A DNA stretch of 10,732 bases, from the NCBI GenBank assembly GCA_945889575.1, contig CAMDBY010000044.1:1-10732 (forward strand), in the 5' to 3' direction. The position numbers and the translations under genes were made by a program. The notes beneath the pieces were generated by a model that did no database searches, was not told the DNA's origin, and saw nothing but the letters and a program-made list of their open reading frames with translations. Positions 6,979 through 10,732 of this stretch are shown in pieces. Numbering within the stretch: position 1 is the first letter of the stretch; every line of letters starts with the position of its first letter. This stretch comes from Bifidobacterium breve. GTDB taxonomy: Bacteria > Actinomycetota > Acidimicrobiia > Acidimicrobiales > Ilumatobacteraceae.

Positions 6979-7944
6979 TCAGTCAAACCCAATTGCTCGT
7001 ACTGAACCGACTGGTTTCCCATGCCCACGCACAATTTCCACAATGCTGTTGTCAACACGCGTGATATCAACTCCAAGTTTTTGCAATGCTGCAAGAAGAA
7101 GAGTCGGTGTTCCACGCCCATACCCGTCAGAAATTTTCAGGGCAACAGCCCGACCATCGGGCAATGCAGCTGCGTACACAGCATCTGCACCATCTTTTGC
7201 AAACAAACCATTAATGCCCGACACAATAGTCGTCACATCACGACCCTTACCGCCCACCATGTATGGGAATTGCGACATCGCTGCATAGATCTGCGTACCG
7301 GAATCACCGGCATCACCAGTGGCCATTGCGCGCATTGCGCGAGCAAGCCCGACCAGTTCAACAACATGGGCAGGTGCGCCACAGCCATCAATTCCAATTG
7401 CAAAAGCTTCTTGACCAGTTACGTCGGCAACGGTGCGAGTAATTGCTTGTTGCAATGGGTGGTCTTGTTCAAGGTAATTCTCTACAGACCACCCGTTGAT
7501 AACGCACGTTGCCACCATGCCGGAGTGTTTTCCACTGCATCCCATCTGTAGTGCGGATTTTGGAAGTCCTGCACGAATTGCATCATGAGCAGAATGTGTA
7601 TGCATGGGGTAGTCGTGCGTGTTGCCTAATGCACTTTCATCAAGTCCGAATTCAGCCAAAATTGCAAGTGCAGTCTGTTGGTGAATGGGTTCGCCATTGT
7701 GACTGGAACACACCAAGGCAAGTTTTTCTGCGGGAAGAGATAAACCGGCACGCACCATGGCAAGAGCCTGCATTGGCTTCGTAGATGACCGAGGAAATAT
7801 CTGCGCATGCGGATCCCCCAGTGAAAACTCAATGTCACCGTTTCGGCTTAAGCCGACCACGGCACCAAAATGAACACTCTCATCGACTCCGCTGCGCGAT
7901 ACAACTGCGACTGGCACAAACTGTGATGGCGAAACACCCGTCAC
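6979..7944 (-). CDS. L-asparaginase II family protein (zinc-dependent, Rhizobium-type)
   Basis: This 321-residue protein matches the asparaginase II family (Pfam PF06089), unrelated to the E. coli AnsA/AnsB enzymes. It hydrolyses L-asparagine to aspartate and ammonia. Visible motifs include RSSTKPMQ at 52-59 (two Ser and Lys56), SSHNGE at 80-85, MGCSGKHSGM at 134-143 (Cys136, Lys139) and IDGCGAP at 185-191 (Cys188). In the Rhizobium etli enzyme the catalytic Ser-Lys pairs and a Zn site built from Cys, Lys and Cys lie in the equivalent motifs, so both appear intact here (residue roles from memory). It is cytoplasmic, with no signal peptide. The start is GTG 7942-7944, sharing GTGA with the permease stop, which implies coupled translation. 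Nitrogen scavenging is the likely role (inference). Confidence 0.93.
   Translation of the reverse strand: MTGVSPSQFVPVAVVSRSGVDESVHFGAVVGLSRNGDIEFSLGDPHAQIFPRSSTKPMQALAMVRAGLSLPAEKLALVCSSHNGEPIHQQTALAILAEFGLDESALGNTHDYPMHTHSAHDAIRAGLPKSALQMGCSGKHSGMVATCVINGWSVENYLEQDHPLQQAITRTVADVTGQEAFAIGIDGCGAPAHVVELVGLARAMRAMATGDAGDSGTQIYAAMSQFPYMVGGKGRDVTTIVSGINGLFAKDGADAVYAAALPDGRAVALKISDGYGRGTPTLLLAALQKLGVDITRVDNSIVEIVRGHGKPVGSVRAIGFD
7941..7944 (-). promoter_or_regulatory. GTGA stop-start overlap (translational coupling)
   Basis: On the minus strand GTGA holds the GTG start of the asparaginase gene and the TGA stop of the permease gene. No good Shine-Dalgarno precedes it, so re-initiation by ribosomes finishing the permease is the simplest explanation for asparaginase expression. 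Confidence 0.75.
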
Positions 7945-9086
7945 GCTGACGGTGACTTTCGAAAACGTCGCTTGCCACGAGGAGGTTTTGTGGCTTGTAA
8001 GAATGTCAAAGGATCATCAATCACTTCATGACGTGTACCCCATGACGAGGCAAGCGCCTGACCCATTGCAACTGCCGGTAAAGCAAGAATGGCACCAACT
8101 GGCCCGAGAACAGCGCCGCCAACAAGTGCGCCACCAAATGCCAGCGCAGGGTGTAATTCCAATGTTCGTGCAGTCACCTTCGGTGCGAACAAGTAATTCT
8201 CTAATTGTTGATACACCGCAATGAATCCGATAACGACCAAGGCTTTTATTGGCGACTCAACAAAGGTCAAGACCAAAGGCAATACGCCAGCAATGTACGT
8301 GCCAATGACGGGCAAGAACTGAGAAACGAATCCGACCCACAAAGCCATCGCGATTGGTGCAGGGATTCCAATGGCTTGAAACGCAATCCAGTGGAAGAAC
8401 GATGAGATCACTGCCAGTAATGCTCGTGAGTACAGATACCCACCTGTTTTGGTAATGGCCAATTCCCATGCATTCAAAACTTGCCGTTGCTTGTCAGGCC
8501 GCAACCGAGAACAAATCGACCGGCGCAATCGTGGCCCATCAGCAACCAAGTAATACGAGAACAGCAGCACGGTAAACATTTGAAAAAGCGCGCCAAGTGC
8601 TTGCACCGATAAGTCAAAAGCTTTGTCCTGTTGAGAATCAATGAACTTCTGAACTGGTCCAGTCGGATTACTAATTCTCTCGTTCACCGAGGCCGCATCA
8701 ATTTGGGAGCCAAAGGTATCATTCAAAATTTTTACAGTGTCGTTCACATATTGTTCACTGTTCGACAAGACATCAGCAACTTGCTGCCCGACAATGGTGC
8801 CCACCGCCCCCACGAACGTGAACACAATAACGAGCAGTCCCAGCAACAGCATTCCTGTCGATGCACGTCGTCCCCTGCCTCTGGCAACAAGTTTGTTGAC
8901 GGCTGGTTCAAGCGCCAAGGCAATGAACAAGGAGACCAACATAAGAATGAGGAAGTTGTTCAAGCGATGAAACGTGAACCGTAGAACAAGGGTGCCAATG
9001 AACCCCATCCAAAAAATCACTACTGCGCGCGGCACCCATCGTGGCATCCGCGAAGATTGGCTTGCTGGGACTGGTGCATCGGTCAC
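7941..9086 (-). CDS. AI-2E family transporter (PF01594-type permease)
   Basis: The protein is an integral membrane permease of the AI-2E/PerM superfamily. Two hydrophobic helices near the start are followed by a basic loop (ARGRGRR) and a third helix. A large soluble loop then contains QQVADVLSN and many polar residues. The C-terminal membrane half has the family motifs FLPVIGTYIAG, QQLENYLFAP and LGPVGAILALPA. The tail is basic. Members export autoinducer-2 or, in other lineages, act as ion/proton antiporters, so substrate is not assignable. The frame extends upstream to a TTG at 9140, but I favour GTG 9084-9086. The product then starts MTDAPVPAS, and a TATACG -10-like element lies 9 nt upstream, fitting a leaderless mRNA. 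TTG 9140 would leave only 23 bp to the divergent start. ATG 9047 is a further option. It is first in an operon with asparaginase. Confidence 0.9.
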   Translation of the reverse strand: MTDAPVPASQSSRMPRWVPRAVVIFWMGFIGTLVLRFTFHRLNNFLILMLVSLFIALALEPAVNKLVARGRGRRASTGMLLLGLLVIVFTFVGAVGTIVGQQVADVLSNSEQYVNDTVKILNDTFGSQIDAASVNERISNPTGPVQKFIDSQQDKAFDLSVQALGALFQMFTVLLFSYYLVADGPRLRRSICSRLRPDKQRQVLNAWELAITKTGGYLYSRALLAVISSFFHWIAFQAIGIPAPIAMALWVGFVSQFLPVIGTYIAGVLPLVLTFVESPIKALVVIGFIAVYQQLENYLFAPKVTARTLELHPALAFGGALVGGAVLGPVGAILALPAVAMGQALASSWGTRHEVIDDPLTFLQATKPPRGKRRFRKSPSA

Positions 9087-9163
9087 GTGGGAAAGCGTAT
9101 AGGTACCCCATCCTGTGACGCATTCGCCGTGCAATTCCAACCTGTAGATGGCACGATAGAGAC
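9087..9163. promoter_or_regulatory. Probable divergent promoter region
   Basis: If the permease starts at GTG 9086, these 77 bases separate two divergent genes and must hold both promoters. On the minus strand TATACG (9096-9101) could be a -10 for the permease. On the plus strand TAGATG (9145-9150) or GATAGA (9155-9160) could serve the gene at 9164. No good -35 boxes or Shine-Dalgarno sequences are seen, so the assignments are tentative. Confidence 0.3.
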
Positions 9164-10054
9164 ATGCCCGCAGTCCCCGCAGCCTTCACTGACCGAGTCG
9201 AATCGGTTCGCCTGGCAATCGCGGCCGCCCTTCGGGACCGTGTGATTGGCGACAACGCTGAGGAAAAACGCGATGCCATCATGAACGCCACGGGTCCCCG
9301 ATGGTTTCCTGAGTCGTCGCCCCTCTTCACCGTGCATTCAGACTCATCCATGTTCATTGGCGGCATGAGAGCTCTTCTGTTTCAATCTCTTCACCCGTTA
9401 GCAATGGCCGGTGTTGCTCAACATTCCGATTATCGCGGAGACCCGTGGGGACGTTTGCAGCGCACTGCCGATTTCGTAGCTGCAACATCGTTCGCTCCCG
9501 CTGACGTTGCACAACGTGCAGTTGACATTGTGGTGAATGTACATAAGCGCGTTAAAGGAACAGCAAGCGATGGTCGTGAGTACTCTGCATCAGACCCACA
9601 CCTCTTGCGCTGGGTACATGTTGCCGAAGTTGACAGTTTCATGCGTGCACACCAGGCATACGGTGCCACACGGTTGGATACTGCGGGATACGACGCATAC
9701 GTTGCCGACATGGCTGTCATCGCGCGCAAGTTAGGCGTGCCAGCTCCACCAACTTCAGTGCAAGGACTTAAAGATCAGATTGCGCAGTTTCGCCCAGAAC
9801 TAAGCGGGACTACAGAATCACGCGATGCAGCAAAATATTTATTGCTCACGCCACCACTTGATCTTGCGGCACGTGTTCCGTACTCACTTATTGCAGCTGC
9901 TGCAATTGCCATTCTTCCTACATGGGCTCGCGCTGATTTGCGACTGCCCTACTTGCCAATCACAGAACAGCTTGTTGTCAAACCAATCGGACAACTCATC
10001 TCCTCCACCATTCGGTGGGCTACTTCTGGCGATTTTGTTTCGCCAGCGGTGTAG
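9164..10054 (+). CDS. MpaB-like / DUF2236 putative oxygenase
   Basis: This 296-residue protein matches the oxygenase MpaB / DUF2236 family, related to latex-clearing protein Lcp. Motifs are a central HPLAMAGVAQHSDYR (77-91) with His77 and His87, PWGRLQRT (94-101), VHKRVKG (126-132), YSASDPHLLRWVH (140-152) and the following helical region. The conserved His residues (77, 87, 127, 152) are candidates for binding a b-type haem, as in Lcp (inference). Known relatives are haem oxygenases or oxidases, for example Lcp, which cleaves polyisoprene, and the enzyme MpaB of mycophenolate synthesis. Most bacterial members have no assigned substrate. There is no signal peptide, although a hydrophobic stretch at 240-252 could contact membrane. 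The ATG at 9164 has no clear Shine-Dalgarno. The gene's 3' end overlaps the convergent AlkZ-like gene by 35 nt. Confidence 0.9.
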   Translation: MPAVPAAFTDRVESVRLAIAAALRDRVIGDNAEEKRDAIMNATGPRWFPESSPLFTVHSDSSMFIGGMRALLFQSLHPLAMAGVAQHSDYRGDPWGRLQRTADFVAATSFAPADVAQRAVDIVVNVHKRVKGTASDGREYSASDPHLLRWVHVAEVDSFMRAHQAYGATRLDTAGYDAYVADMAVIARKLGVPAPPTSVQGLKDQIAQFRPELSGTTESRDAAKYLLLTPPLDLAARVPYSLIAAAAIAILPTWARADLRLPYLPITEQLVVKPIGQLISSTIRWATSGDFVSPAV

Positions 10055-10732
10055 TCAAGTCTCCATTCGTACCAATTCGTACGCGATCTAGTCCTAGCCA
10101 CGTTGCCATCTCGCGCAATTCGCTCATTAGTTCGGCTGCAACATGTTTAATGTCGACACCGTCTTCACTAAACGCTCCTGGCACAACTAACTCACCTGCC
10201 TGCCGATCAGCTTTGAGGTCTACTCGCGCCACAATGCGATCGCCTAGTACGAACGGCAAAACGTAATACCCGTACACACGCTTTGGTGCGGGTACATAAA
10301 TTTCAATACGGTAATGAAAATCAAATAATCGTTCTATACGCGGTCGACACCACACCAATGAGTCAAACGGCGAGACAAGCGCGCGCACATCAATACTGCG
10401 GGGTCGCAAAGTCCCAGGCAACATGTATGCAGGGTCACGCCATCTCTCTACACGCACCTGTTCAATAAGACCCTCTTCAACAAGTTCAGCCAAATAAGGC
10501 CTTGCTTGTTGAGGTTTTTGCCTGTGATAGTCACACAAGTCAGCCGCTGTACCAACACCCACGCTGCGTGCAGCCAATAACAACATCTCTCGTCGTGCCT
10601 CGCTTTGCGATGGTGTTGGCATGTTCAAAATTTCTTTGGGTAAGACTTCATGTGGTGCGTAATACACGCGCGCAAAATCGTTTGGCCGGCGTTGGGCAGT
10701 TATCTCTCCGGTCCAAAACAAGTATTCAAGAA
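10020..10732 (-). CDS. AlkZ/YcaQ-like winged-helix DNA glycosylase, C-terminal part (5' end off the window)
   Basis: About 237 codons of the C-terminal part are present, and the frame continues without a start through the right edge (L-E-Y precedes the TTG at 10721), so the N-terminus is missing. Features of the HTH_42 / AlkZ-YcaQ family include YLFWTGEIT followed by RRPNDFARVYYAPHEVLP, a winged-helix stretch, the motif SPFDSLVWCRPRIERLF, then VYGYYVLPFVLGDRIVARVDLKADR. Characterised members remove bulky alkylated bases (AlkZ, azinomycin self-resistance) or unhook interstrand crosslinks (E. coli YcaQ/AlkX). The catalytic QxQ or QxD motif lies in the missing N-terminal part, so activity cannot be judged. 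Beyond its overlap with the oxygenase gene 3' end no partner is visible. It may be a general alkylation-repair enzyme or a self-resistance factor; nothing here supports a natural-product cluster. Confidence 0.9.
   Translation of the reverse strand, partial: LEYLFWTGEITAQRRPNDFARVYYAPHEVLPKEILNMPTPSQSEARREMLLLAARSVGVGTAADLCDYHRQKPQQARPYLAELVEEGLIEQVRVERWRDPAYMLPGTLRPRSIDVRALVSPFDSLVWCRPRIERLFDFHYRIEIYVPAPKRVYGYYVLPFVLGDRIVARVDLKADRQAGELVVPGAFSEDGVDIKHVAAELMSELREMATWLGLDRVRIGTNGDLTTPLAKQNRQK

Noticed and set aside
10020..10732. Natural-product self-resistance cluster suggested by the AlkZ-like gene
   Set aside because: No biosynthetic genes are in the window, and YcaQ-type proteins are common as general repair enzymes.

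Overview
This window reads like a compact chromosome segment from an actinobacterium, most likely a free-living aquatic Acidimicrobiia relative of the Ilumatobacter type. That is an inference from several signs. By eye, base composition is near-balanced rather than GC-rich. Intergenic gaps are very short, start codons are often non-ATG or lack a Shine-Dalgarno, and an extracytoplasmic protein carries a long Thr-rich stalk. The gene families (MpaB-type oxygenase, AlkZ/YcaQ-like protein, AI-2E family permease, Zn-type asparaginase II) fit as well. Nothing marks it as mobile DNA: I see no tRNA, rRNA, CRISPR array, insertion sequence or integrase. Eleven protein genes cover nearly all of the sequence, and no stretch over 300 bases lacks a gene.

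Layout from left to right. (1) Positions 1-2129, minus strand: an alpha/beta hydrolase, followed 9 nt later by a sulfatase/phosphonate-monoesterase-family hydrolase that runs off the left edge. I translated the latter by hand as one uninterrupted frame. (2) A 67-bp divergent gap, then a plus-strand block at 2197-6025. It holds an unrecognised 201-residue protein, a 493-residue protein with a coiled coil between two domains, a membrane-anchored Thr-stalked protein with a phosphodiester-glycosidase-like domain, and a small LapA-like membrane protein. (3) Positions 6014-9086, minus strand: a tightly packed operon of an AI-2E-family permease, a Zn-type L-asparaginase II and a metallo-beta-lactamase-fold hydrolase with a C-terminal winged helix. 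(4) Positions 9164-10054, plus strand: an MpaB-like (DUF2236) putative haem oxygenase. (5) Positions 10020 to the right edge, minus strand: the C-terminal part of an AlkZ/YcaQ-like winged-helix DNA glycosylase.

The arrangement alternates short operons, with convergent gene ends that overlap (12 nt at 6014-6025, 35 nt at 10020-10054). In the minus-strand operon, permease and asparaginase are coupled by a GTGA overlap, and the hydrolase starts 2 nt after the asparaginase stop. That implies coordinated expression, although their biochemical link is unknown. The least explained part is 2197-4311, two adjacent genes of unknown function just ahead of a cell-surface enzyme. I found no convincing evidence of a complete new defence or mobile system. 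The 493-residue coiled-coil protein is the best candidate for undescribed biology.
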